Source of the DNA: Manduca sexta | Taxonomy: Eukaryota; Arthropoda; Insecta; Lepidoptera; Sphingidae | Assembly (NCBI RefSeq): GCF_014839805.1 | Contig: NC_051129.1 | Location: 6,390,920 to 6,454,919 of the forward strand | DNA length: 64,000 nt | Direction of reading: 5' to 3' | Shown: one piece after another, positions 32,522 to 44,000 of the stretch | Layout of the letters: each line of letters begins with the position of its first letter | How positions within the stretch are numbered: the stretch's first letter is position 1 | Translations under genes and position numbers: made by a program | The notes under the pieces: generated by a model | Told to the model about the DNA's origin: nothing | What the model saw: the letters and a program-made list of their open reading frames with translations, nothing else | Databases searched by the model: none

Positions 32522-32883
32522 GAGGGTCTACTTCGAAAAATGGAATCCGTAGTTCGGATGACGGATCGCATGTTTTGTTACTACGAAGTGTTACAGATCC
32601 GATGACGGATTCAACGACGGATCCCATCCGTTCATCGCAATATGCAGACATGGAATTTGTAAGAATTTAAAGGGTTTCGATCCCTTTTTAAAACCATCTG
32701 CGAGGGTAAAGGTCCACTGCTTTCTCCAGAACAAAAAAAATACGGGGAATTATTCCTACCACCAAGATAAACTACAGAACGGTGACGGATCCGAAGTAAT
32801 TTGGTAGGAAAGTTAAATCTGAAGTTCGTTGTTTCTTCGTTTTGAACCGACGTTTCGACGTTCGTTTTTCGAAGTAGACCCTC
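32522..32883. mobile_element. MITE-like element with 19-bp terminal inverted repeats
   Basis: GAGGGTCTACTTCGAAAAA at 32522-32540 is the exact reverse complement of 32865-32883. The interior is rich in GACGGATCC/GATCCGTC-type words. No matching target duplication was found, so the superfamily is open. Confidence 0.65.
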
Positions 32884-33489
32884 GCTTTCCGCGGGACTAT
32901 CCCAATCTACAATATATTATATACACTCGCGTTCCTTCTCGGCTTTTGCAGCATGAACCTTTATCCTAACCGTATAATGTAATATAAGCAGACTCTTATA
33001 CATAAGTTTTTGTTACGTGTTTGGTGGGTATAATAATGATTTATTGTAATTAAATAAATTTTCATTGGGTTATTTCCCTCTATACATAATTTTGGACACG
33101 TGTTGGCATTACAATAGCGTAAAATGGCAACTTATCAAATATCTATTGATACCAAAGATCTTTTGATAAATGAAATACCTACGGCTAAAGATCGTGTTGT
33201 ATTATGCTCCAATTATATATTATAGGTATGAAAGCGCAGGAGGGCCTTCATCTGAACTCATTACAACGCTGATACACTGTTTTACACGTTTTGTAGCGAT
33301 TCGTCGCAAACGTGGTGCGCTGGCCATTCTGTACCACCAAAAGCCAAGTAAAGATGGTCGGCCCCGCTGCCGTCGACACGACGCTCCGCTAGAGTGACTG
33401 ACGGTGTCACTCTTGACGTTGACTTTCATGAGACGCGCCGTCACGGCCATACTGACATACGACCGTCCTCGGGCGTCTGTAAGTTTCTG

Positions 33490-35360
33490 AAACCAAAGAA
33501 GTTCTCAATCACCGCTCGTCCATCCAATAAAGGAACTTTGTAAATGAAATATGATCATCGACATCAAATCCAATGCTACTCAGATTAAGATACGTTACGA
33601 CTTGGACTGGACGAGTGCATCCCTTCAACCAACCCACTAGAGGTATGGCCCGGATGACACTGTCCTTTCGTCCAGCCAAAATCACACATACCATCTGGAG
33701 CAAGTGAGTGCATCCCTTCAACCAACCTTTCCAGGTGTGGCCCGGACGACACTTCTTGACCAGGATAAACTCTACATCTAGATGAGACTAGTGAATCCTT
33801 TTGGAAAAATGGATGTCACTATCTTGACCAGGATAAACTCTACATCTGGATGAGACTAGTGAACCCTTACGGAAAAATGGGTGTCACTATCTTGATCAGG
33901 ATAAACTCTACATCTGGATGAGACTAGTGAATCCTTTCGGAAAAATGGATGTCACTATCTTGACCAGGATAAACTCTACATCTGGATGAGACTAGTGAAT
34001 CCTTTTGGAAAATGGATGTCACTATCTTGACTAGGATAAACTCTACATCTGGATGAGATTAGTGAACCCTTACGGAAAAATGGGTGTCACTATCTTGACC
34101 AGGATAAACTCTACATCTGGATGAGACTAGTGAATCCTTACGGAAAAATGGATGTCACTATCTTGACCAGGATAAACTCTACATCCGGATGAGACTAGTG
34201 AACCCTTACGGTAAATGGGTGTCACTATCTTAACGAGGATAAACTCTACATCTGGATGAGACTAGTGAATCCTTTCGGAAAAATGGATGTCACTATCTCG
34301 GCCAGGATCGACTACAAAGTGAATTAATAATTAATAACCTGAGACACCACTTCTTCATCCCATATGACCTCATCTGAATGTACACTAAGAGTGTCTGAAC
34401 CTGCTATGACAGTACGGAAATCGGCGGACATTGGATCCGAGTACACGGTCAAGGTGTCGCAGTTATTTGGAATTAAAGTATCACCCGGATCGTGTGTAGT
34501 TCCGTTTACTAGATCAACTGACGCTTCATCGTCTAACGCCGTCTCGGCCTCGTCATAGTTCGAAAGATTTATTATAATTTGAAGTAAACCATCGTGATCC
34601 TGAGGCACTGAGCGTAAATTCTCGTGGGCATACTTATATACTCGATGAGAAGCGCCTAAGCTTTTTCATTCATACCGGTCGTTGTCTAATATCGCAGTTA
34701 CAACAAATGGACCTGGGTGGTACATTGGATATCATCACCGCCTATGCCACTATGATATAAACAAAACTTTTACGCCTATTACCCAGAAGCTTTTCAACGA
34801 AACTTTTTTTTTAACAGAGAACAAGATGAACCACTATCAAATATAAAGGAGACGGTCTCACCGGATGACGTTCTTAGGGTACCTCTGGAGGGCGTGTGCT
34901 CGCATTGCTGGACTTCCTTGACTGTGGCAATACTATTCTTCTTACTCAGACAGCCCGTCGCCACATGCCCAGGCTGTCGACAGGCGTAGCAAGTAACAGC
35001 TGGCTTCTTCTCCACTAAACGTGATGAACTTGAAGGCTCGTGAGTTTTCGTTTCACTTGCTAGAGAACTTCTCAGCGAATGGAACTCGCTTGGCTTCAGG
35101 TTCTTGAGCTTCGGCATCCAAGCGTCTCGTCAGTGACATTCCACCAAGGATGCGGAACAATTGGGCACGGCCCGTGATCGTCTGTGCATTTAGTTCACGA
35201 CGTATCATATTATCTTTTAGACCCAGTACCGAATAGTTATCACAAATACTTAGATACTTTTTACTACAAATAATCTCAATAAACATTGGATTTTTTTTAT
35301 AAGAAACTACAATAACCAAAATTTTATTAATATTTGTAACTTTGTAACAACTCTCGCACA
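33490..35360 (-). pseudogene. Decayed Ty3/gypsy-type remnant carrying a minisatellite
   Basis: On the minus strand: a gag end (LKDNMIRREL, 35190-35230 area), a CCHC knuckle CYACRQPGHVATGC and a retropepsin start FIFDSGSSCSLL (34794-35117), then a pol-like block with YDEAETALDD and DTLTVYSD (34324-34608) of the type seen between RNase H and integrase in insect gypsy elements. Reverse transcriptase is not recognisable. A 68-bp tandem array (33755-34310) fills the next part. Element boundaries are not resolved. Confidence 0.55.
33755..34310. repeat. 68-bp minisatellite, about eight units
   Basis: The word ATAAACTCTACATC recurs at 33765, 33833, 33901, 33969, 34036, 34104, 34172 and 34239, a period of 67-68 bp. 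Two unit types are mixed: type A with GTGAATCCTT and ATGGATG, type B with GTGAACCCTTACGG and TGGGTG (order A B A A B A B A, unit 6 a hybrid). Neither strand is open through a unit. Just to the left (33600-33740) a longer imperfect duplication shares TGCATCCCTTCAACCAACC. Confidence 0.9.
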
Positions 35361-35578
35361 TCTACGTCGAACAGTGGACGGGGGAAGACTCTAACATCAA
35401 AGGTGTTGCCCAACTGTAATATGATTGTTAAATCGTGGTTACACGGTTAAGACAAGCGTATGTTAAATCATGGGGAATTTCAACACAGTGCTATGCAAAC
35501 AAATAACCTCTGGTACCATATATAACAATATAACAAGTTCAAACCTATTAGACCTTACGGGACAAAGATAGACATTGA

Positions 35579-35725
35579 CAGAGGCGGCCTTTGGGAGAGG
35601 GGAGTTACCCGGGGCCTGGCGCTTACAGGGTCTTCGCGCAGTGCCTTAGAGGACCGTTTTTTTAAACCGGGTACTTTTTTTGATCTGCACGGCGCGGGGC
35701 CTCGAGTCGTTTAGTGCCGCCACTG
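35579..35725. mobile_element. hAT-like MITE
   Basis: Left end CAGAGGCGGC and right end GTGCCGCCACTG form imperfect inverted repeats, with 8-bp flanks GACATTGA and GATATTAA (6 of 8 alike). The pattern fits an old non-autonomous hAT. Confidence 0.5.
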
Positions 35726-35988
35726 GATATTAATGCAGCTAATATGACACGAATGATAGCTCATCAAGAATATCAATAGTTCCACAACTTAATGATGCTC
35801 AAAAGATAAGTGTTGCGATTTGGTACTCTACACGGTTAGTGGTAAATTTTGATACTAAGGCGTTTGATATTGATGTGGTGTGTTTCTTATGTTTTATCAA
35901 GCGATCGGCTTAACAAAACCAAACAACATGTACATGTATAATGGTTTATAATGTTATATTGCATTAATTAATATTAAATTACAATTTT

Positions 35989-36253
35989 GACTGCCTCGGT
36001 GGCGTAGTTGTATTGCATGTCCGGTACAATAGCGCTCTGAGGTCCTGGGTTCGAATCCCAGGTCGGGCAAAGTGATATTTGGGTTTTTCTGCTCAATATC
36101 AGCCCGGAGTCTGGAATTTGTGCCCGATATGGCGATAGGCTCGCCCCCTATCACATCATGGGACGGAACATACTTGGCGAAAAGTGGGTGCCCTAGTTGC
36201 GCCTCTGCATACCCCTTCGGGGATAAATGCGTGATGTTATGTATGTATGTATG
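35989..36253 (+). mobile_element. tRNA-derived SINE, copy 1, with 14-bp target duplication
   Basis: Starts GACTGCCTCGGTGGCGTAGT (A-box region), has the B box GGTTCGAATCC, and ends in a (GTAT)n tail. A perfect duplication TAAATTACAATTTT flanks it (35975-35988, 36254-36267). Related copies: 40131-40372 and, more diverged, about 43420-43650. Confidence 0.9.
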
Positions 36254-36267
36254 TAAATTACAATTTT

Positions 36268-37808
36268 AAACATAGAAATGTTAATGAACACTGATCACGA
36301 TATTACTCAGTAGTACACGTATATCCTCTACACACAGATGTCATTTATGTGTGTATATATACTCAGACTGTTGACGGTCTATACCTTAAAAATAATAAAT
36401 AAATTAAAAGACTTAAACCTTAGTTTACACAGTCTTGTCTAATACTCATCCACGCGGGCGAAGCCTATGAAAAACTAGTTTCAAGGTTTTTGTTGAACAA
36501 TCTTAATTTAATACAAATATTGGGGGTAACAAACAATGATATTGGTATATATTACAGTACATGTACTTTAAGTAAAATTTCAAATTGTCATTACTCAGTT
36601 CTTGATGTAGTACATACCTGGTACTTAAACGCACGGTTAATATTTTACAAAAAAGGAAAGAAATATTAGAAAAGTTTATACTTACTATAATAATTTTTAA
36701 AGAAGCGGACGTTAGATTAATTTATTTAACTCGGAACTCAGAAACCTACAATTATTTTTAAATTAATTCATGTCCGTATTAAAAGAGGTTTATGATTTTT
36801 TCAATCCTAGTTATTTCTACTAAAATGCAATGCATGTAAATTAATGAGTCTATTCCTGATTGAAGGGCCTAAATCTACTCTCTAAAATACGTGTAAGCTA
36901 CTTCTTATTTTTTTATATTACGTTTAATTTGGACCGTTGAAATTATTTCGTTGTGTGCCTATTTTGATTGTGTAAACGTCAATTAAATATTATTATTGGA
37001 ACTTGCATAACTAAGCAATAACACTTACCTTCATGTACGAAACATTTTCCTCTCCCGTGACACTAGATATATAAATCAGTGACATTACTATGTAATACTA
37101 TGTAGGCACATGTGTATATAGGTGTTTATCACTGTATATAGATACTTGCACATTGTAAAATGGCGTAGCCTAGTCGTCATTTACTGACTGATCCAATTAA
37201 TAATGCACTTTTATATTATACAAACTTAGTACTTATCTAAGTGGTTTATACGTTGTGTAAATTATACGAAATTTGTCAGAATTAGTTATTTATTTTATAA
37301 TAAGATTAAAACATGTAATCAATCCCAATGGTTGTTGTGATGTCTATTAAAATTGTTGATGATAAAAATTGTTTTTTGACAGTCCAATAAATCTCCTTGA
37401 TTTTATCCTTCTTTGTGTACAAGCCTACCTGAAACGAGAGATAAGCCGATAACACTAATACTTAGCCGTGTTAGCCCATGAATGCGTGAAGAGACTAATA
37501 AAAGTAGATCATGTCAAATTACTGTGTCAAGTTCGGACCCGCGATAGAATTCGTAGACTCTACCTATCTCTCCCATACAGACAGTAACGTAGAGCATTCA
37601 TTTGGGACAATTTGAACGATTTTAGGAAAATCTTCTAATGTGATGTAAATATACCTACATCTTATCTAACCGGTGACGGTTACGCATAATAACTAAATTA
37701 TTTCGCTATGATGGCATGTAGAGTTGAAGCAAGGGTAATCTAAGTTCACCGAGCTTATTTTGTAGAACCCATTAAAATACAGATAAATTTAAAACTTCTT
37801 TACCTTCA
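36268..37808. other. AT-rich intergenic DNA
   Basis: No supported feature is seen in this 1.5-kb stretch. Confidence 0.5.
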
Positions 37809-38182
37809 TCTATACTATTATAAAAAGTAGAAGAAGGCTATATCACATCACGCTTTGGCTGATAGGAGCGGAGCATCAAAAAATATTGCAAAAACGGGAA
37901 AAAATTATTACTTTTCAATAATTCCATTGCGTGCGCTACGTAAACAACTAGAGTTACGCAACAATCATATATGTTTCTCTTAAAAAGTTCTGAAAAATAT
38001 ATTTTAAAACGAAGTCACCGGCCGCATCTGTCCGCCTGCCTGAACGCGTTAAACTCAAAACTACTTAACAGATTTCGCTGAAATTTGATATGGAGATAGT
38101 TTGAGACCCTGAGAAGAACATAAGCAACTTTCTATCTCGGAACCTTTTTCCCGGAAAAACTGTGTGCAAGGAGGCTTATTAA
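37809..38182 (+). mobile_element. Helitron-like element, 3' end lost
   Basis: Begins TCTATACTATTATAAA after an A (37808), like the element at 38579, and shares 'gataggagcggagca', 'gcaaaaacgggaaaa' and 'gttaaactcaaaactac' phrases with it. It runs into a MITE piece at about 38183 and no CTAG end is found. Confidence 0.65.
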
Positions 38183-38371
38183 AATTTAATATGACGTAAT
38201 TTTAAAGGCAGAAATATCCATGATTATTAATTATTTTTACGTTTTTCTTTCAACTGCGAGACCTAATCACTAACTAGACGTGAATTTAAATTCTTTACTT
38301 GCCAATACTTGTTTAGTTACCCAGATTAAATGTGAAACAAAATGTATGAAAATGGACCTTGAGGTATCGCC
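38183..38371 (-). mobile_element. 37-bp-TIR MITE, truncated copy 2
   Basis: Reverse-complement copy of 29550-29772 with the terminal repeat complete on the right (to GCC at 38371, followed by TTAA) and missing on the left. The 14 bp AATTTAATATGACG (38183-38196) sit in inverted orientation relative to copy 1, a micro-inversion at the broken end. Confidence 0.75.
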
Positions 38372-38578
38372 TTAAAGTGTGGAGAGCTTTTTTGCTTATT
38401 TAGCCATAAAAACTGTCTTGTTTGGGCTAATGTTACGCTTGTGAACGTATGTTTGTCTCATGTCTTGTCATCTTTTTCTCTCGTTAACTGCAAGAAAGAT
38501 GAAATCAGTTTCATATTCTAACACATTACACAATAACAACAAATGTATGTATTATTATGTGTTAGTTGTACCATCAAA

Positions 38579-39083
38579 TCTATACTATTATATGTATAAA
38601 GCTGAAGAGTTTGTTTGCGCGAATCTCAGGGACTACCAGTTCGAAATCAAAAAATCTTTTTGTGTTGAATTGGCCTTTGTTTGTGGAATGCTATAGGCTA
38701 TATATCCTCACGCTATGACCAATAGGAGCGGAGCAGTAATGAAACATGTTGCAAAAACGGGAAAAAAATTCGTTCTGAGAGCTTTCGTTGCGTATGCTGC
38801 GTAAACGGTTAAAGTTATGCAACAATGATGTATGACGAGATTTTTCCTCTTAAATAGTTCTACAAAAAATTATTATAAAACAAAGTCCCCTGCTGCATCT
38901 GTCTACCTGAACGTGTTAAACTGAAAAACTACCCAATGTATTAAGATGAAATTTGGTATGGAGACAGTTTGGGACCCTGGAAAGAACATAGGCTCCCGGG
39001 AAAATATATAGCGTGACTTTTATAACGGAAAACTTTAGCCCGAAAAAATGTATAACGCGGGCAGAGGCGCGGGCAAAAGCTAG
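38579..39083 (+). mobile_element. Non-autonomous Helitron-like element
   Basis: Begins TCTATACTATTATA after A (38578) and ends GGGCAAAAGCTAG before T (39084), fitting Helitron A/T insertion. No Rep/helicase coding is present. A related element lies inverted at 49983-50999. Confidence 0.75.
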
Positions 39084-39389
39084 TATTACAATAAAAAGAG
39101 CTGATGGGCCTAGGCTGTTCCTAATTGTTTCCATCCATTTATCAACGTTAGTAATTTTTTCCCATTCATACATTTTTATCCCAGAAAACTCTTTCACGCG
39201 GGCGAAGTTACGAGCAAAAGCTGGTACTAAAATAATTACAAACTCTTTTTCTTTAAGTAAAGTTGCCCACACAGTGAGTACCTAAAATGAGAGTAACTGC
39301 CTATCATTTCGGAACAAAATCTTTTTTCAATATATTACTTAAACCCTAAAACTTGTTATTTCATAAAAAAATATAATAATAATATTAGC

Positions 39390-39705
39390 CCTGTATTATA
39401 TACTTGCCCACTGCTGAGCACGGGCCTTCTCTACTACTGAGAGGGATTAGGCCTTAGTCCACCACGCTGGCCTAGTGCGGATTGGTAGACTTCACACACC
39501 TTCGAAATTCCTATAGAGAACTTCTCAGATGTGCAGGTTTCCTCACGATGTTTTCCTTCGCCGTTAAAGCGAACGATAAATTAACAAAGAATACACACAT
39601 GATTTTTTAGAAAAGTCAGAGGTGTGTGCCCTTGGGATTTGAACCTGCAGACATTCGTCTTGGCAGTCCGTTCCACACCCAACTAGGTTATCGCCGCTTA
39701 TTATG
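39390..39705 (-). mobile_element. tRNA-derived SINE of a second family
   Basis: On the minus strand it begins with an A-box-like GCGATAACCTAGTTGGG, has the B box GGTTCAAATCC (about 39640-39650), and ends with the widespread lepidopteran tail containing CTCTCAGTAGTAGAGAAGG and 'gcccgtgctcagcagtgggc'. The same tail alone lies at 51745-51821. Confidence 0.75.
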
Positions 39706-40120
39706 TTTTATATCATACTTATTATGAATTCTTCCGAATAATTTCCGAAGCAGTTGAATGTGTTTTAAAGAGAATATAGTCAGACAGATAACTTCTCAGA
39801 AAGGGTTCTATGCTTTATTTAATCTCAGCAAGATATCTTCCCGCAGGCGAGGAGAACATAATTAATTAATTTATTTATTGGACTTTTAAGGGAAACAAAC
39901 AAGCAATAATGAATAACATAAAAATAAAGCAAATTAAGTAGCACATGGCTCAATTAAGTTTCCACAATTCATAATTATTAATAATAAAGTTGGACATGGG
40001 ACGATATCTATAGTAATATATAAAACTGAAGAGTATATTTGTTTAAACGCGCTAATCTCAGGAATTATTAAACCGATTTTGTTTTTTTTTCACTTATAGG
40101 AAGATACGTCACTCGTGAGT
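39706..40120. other. AT-rich DNA, no feature beyond repeat fragments
   Basis: No gene is seen. About 40010-40110 has Helitron-like wording ('actgaagagtatatttgtttaaacgcgctaatctcagg') without clear ends. Confidence 0.4.
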
Positions 40121-40130
40121 GCTATAAGCT

Positions 40131-40372
40131 GACTGCCTCGGTGGCGTAGTTAAACTGCATGCGCGGTAGGGCACCGCTTTGTGGTCCTGGGTTCAAATCC
40201 CGGGCTGAGCAAAGTGGTATTTGGGTTTTTCTGCTCAGTATCAACTCGGAGTCTGGAATTTGTGCCCGATATGGCGATAGGCTCGCCTTCTATCACATCA
40301 TGGAGAGATCACTTGGCGAAAAATGGCTGGCTGGTATCCCCTTCATAAATGCATGATTATGTGTGTGTGTAT
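40131..40372 (+). mobile_element. tRNA-derived SINE, copy 2
   Basis: Same family as 35989-36253: GACTGCCTCGGTGGCGTAGT start, B box GGTTCAAATCC, GTGT-rich tail. Flanked by GCTATAAGCT (40121-40130) and GCTATAGGCT (40373-40382), a target duplication with one mismatch. Confidence 0.85.
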
Positions 40373-40866
40373 GCTATAGGCTACTTTATATCCGGAAAAT
40401 ACAAAGTATTACTTTTATCTTGCAAAAAAATTCACGCGCGCGGATCCATGAGTCCCCATTGCTAGTTTTTTATATAATTAAATAAACCCTTTTTGCCACA
40501 CAATAAATGCATACACTGACTATATCTTATTTAGTCATGTACTCTACGGGCCACACAAGGCTGTTAGATTAAGCATCAACTTCATATTACCATAAAAGTA
40601 TTGGTATTTGATTCCATGAAAACGATTTTGTTATTCAAAAAACTTATTGCATTTACTCGATACTCGTACTCAATAGCAAAAACATAGAGCCATTGACATA
40701 GACCTAATATTATGAACATATACGGGGAGCACTTTTAGGATTTCTGAAATAACACGAAATAGTATATTTAATTCGTCACCTTTAACGTAATACGTAGTTT
40801 ATTTATTTAAATACTTGATACACCATTAAACAGAAATCTGTGTCAGTGCTCAAGCCAAACCTATGC

Positions 40867-40962
40867 TAATCCTATCAAAGGTGTCAGCAGGGATAATCTG
40901 TACAATCTCGTTATCCATGTGATATAAATCTGAAAGGCGGCATGGAGAAACCAGCAGTCAGT
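40867..40962 (+). promoter_or_regulatory. Putative opsin promoter region
   Basis: Upstream of the opsin start are TAATCC (40867-40872, the core bound by Otd/K50 homeodomains, known regulators of insect rhodopsins), a TATA-like TATAAAT (40923-40929) and an arthropod-type initiator TCAGT (40958-40962) about 35 bp further. The 5' UTR would be about 70 nt. Spacing is a little longer than usual; no transcript data support it. Confidence 0.4.
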
Positions 40963-41028
40963 CAACGGAATGGGCCCAGGAGCACTCTACTGAGGACTGC
41001 TCACCCGCAACCAGAAATTATTCCCAAC

Positions 41029-44000
41029 ATGAACAACCAATCAGAAAATTATTATCATGGCGCACAGTTTGAAGCACTTAAGTAAGTAATTTCGTCTTTA
41101 TATAAAAGTATTTTGTAATTTTCCTCTGTAACCCGATGGAATTTAACCCTTTTACACGATTTAATCCCAAAAATTAAGTACACAACGACGTTCTACGTTA
41201 CTTGTAGAACACGTAACCAAAATTTGTCAAAATTTCATGAACTACAAAAAGATATTTATGTAAAATGTAGATATTGTAACTTTGACTGCGAATGACCAAC
41301 ACCTCAGTCCCCTCGTGACCATAAAAGTTGAAGTCTTCGAAACGTCGGGAGAAAATTAAAATATAAAAAACTGCAATAAGTATAATCCGGAAAAATAGTT
41401 TTTTTTTCAATGTCTAACACTCGCGTAATCATAAGAAAACATTTTGAAATACTCGTCACATATCGGTACATGGGTTTCATTGCAATCAGCATCCAAGGTA
41501 TGGAGAAATCGTTGAAAATCAGTGTATAGATGCTGCCATTGCTAAACCGAATCTAAAAATTCATTTAGTGTTATCATTGGAGTAGGTACCTCCGTTAATT
41601 TAATTCCAGTTGAGAACTGCAACACAACGTTTGAACACTCTCATTATTTTCTGGGAGACTGGTAATATTTTATTTTGTTATAAGCTTTGGGTAAATTTTT
41701 TTAAAGTTCACTTATAATGTACGCACTTGAAAAAATAAGCATCTTTATGTTCACTTCCAGTATTAAGAATGCATGCGCTGAAAACCCATAATTAATTTAC
41801 TATAGATAAAGCTGTATGAAAAAGTAATATTATATTCTCTCATGAACAGGTCCGCCGGGGCCATTGAAATGCTCGGAGATGGTTTGACAGGCGACGATCT
41901 GGCAGCGATACCGGAGCACTGGCTATCGTACCCGGCGCCGCCCGCTAGTGCTCACACCGCACTGGCACTACTCTACATTTTCTTTACTTTCGCCGCATTA
42001 GTTGGAAATGGAATGGTCATATTCATATTCTCAACGTTAGTATTTTTTTTTAAAAATTATCACTTCGACTGCCTATCAATTACCTAACATTAATAATTAT
42101 TATTACTTAGATAAAGGAAAGTTTTAGATTATGTTAAATTTTGCATTACAAGTATTATTCTTGCCTATTCCCTCGACATTAGGCAGCATCTAGGTTCCTT
42201 ACATAGGTATTATTAATGTTACGTTACATTAATAATAAAATTTAAGGAGTGCTTACTAATAAAGAATGCATCTCCCACTTACTAACGATTAAAAATAAGC
42301 TTGTATGTTTAATTCATTTGAAATAGCGTCGCGTTGTGAGCATGACCAGTAAAGATTTTAAACAAACTGTTGAATAATCTGTTTTCATATTAAAAACGTT
42401 TCAGGACAAAAAGTTTACGAACATCAAGCAATTTCCTTATCTTAAATCTAGCTATACTAGATTTTATAATGATGGCGAAAGCTCCTATATTCATCTATAA
42501 TAGCGCGATGCGAGGCTTTGCGGTAGGCACAGTCGGTTGCCAAATATTCGCTTTGATGGGCGCTTACAGCGGCATCGGAGCTGGCATGACTAACGCATGC
42601 ATCGCTTATGATAGGTAAGCAGTAGTAAGGTAATTAAGGATCAGCAACATTACTTATATAACAAATATGAATATTATTTTCAGACACTCAACTATTACGC
42701 GACCTCTCGATGGAAGATTGTCGAAAGGCAAGGTCTTACTCATGGTGGCCTTTGTGTGGATATACTCTACACCTTGGGCTCTCCTTCCACTCTTGAAAAT
42801 TTGGGGCAGATACGTACCTGGTGATTATTTTTATTAGTTTTTATTACTCTGACTTTTCGGGAATAAAAACTGCACTGTATATTTTCAGGAATCAAAACCT
42901 TACAGGAACCAATCACTTTCTCGATTAAGACATTATGTAATGTACCTACTTATGTAAAAATAGATACTAGTTATTACTCGTGTCAAGTCTATCAAGATAG
43001 AGTTCCTTATTATAATAGATATTTTCATATTTAATTTTATATTACAGAGGGCTACCTAACATCGTGTTCTTTCGACTACCTAACCAACACGTTCGACACG
43101 AAGCTGTTCGTAGCGTGTATATTCACTTGCAGTTACGTTTTCCCAATGTCCTTAATAATATATTTCTACAGTGGCATCGTCAAGCAGGTGTTTGCTCACG
43201 AAGCAGCTTTGAGGTTTGTCTTATTGGAATGAGTTTGCTTAACAACATTAATTAATGATAAGGAACTACATACTCAATACTTATGAATTACGACCATACA
43301 ACCTACAAGTAACGATATCTATGATAATAGAATTATCTGCATGCATACATATTTTTATGTATATCTAGTTACTTACACATATAACTTCATAAATTTTCAT
43401 TTATTGAAAAATATTCATTGGCTCGAGGGCGTAGTTATTGCATGCGCAGGACGACAACCATGTTGCGGTCTCGGATTTGAATCCCGGTCAGTTTTAATCT
43501 CAATCAGTAACAACCCACGGTCTAAATTTGTGCCCGATATGGCGGTCACACGTTATGGGACGAAATACGCATGGGTGCATTCATTACGCCTTTAACTACT
43601 TCTTCGAGCATTGCGGCCCTTAATCGTATGTGTATGTCTATAATAATATTCAATGTATATTTGCAGGGAACAAGCTAAAAAGATGAATGTAGAATCTCTA
43701 AGAGCTAATCAGGGCGGTGCATCAGAGTCGGCAGAGATCAGAATAGCAAAAGCAGCACTCACTGTTTGCTTTCTGTTCGTGGCCTCGTGGACACCCTACG
43801 GCGTTATGGCTCTCATAGGCGCGTTTGGAAATCAACAACTTCTTACTCCTGGGGTAATGTCAATATTATTATCATAGCCTCTTTAATTCCATTATGAGTG
43901 GCTTATAAAACAAGGATTTCTTAGGATTAATTATTACATAATATTTACATGCATAAAATAGTAAAATATTTCAATAAATACTGCGATTATTAAATTACAA

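Noticed and set aside
33755..34310. CRISPR-like array
   Set aside because: The units are contiguous without unique spacers and the DNA is insect; it is a minisatellite.
36000..36062. tRNA gene
   Set aside because: A and B boxes belong to a SINE with a long unrelated body, tail and target duplication.
41842..41850. ATG at 41842 as the opsin start
   Set aside because: A splice acceptor (CAG at 41847-41849) follows it and the upstream exon at 41029-41081 joins in correct phase with a proper start.
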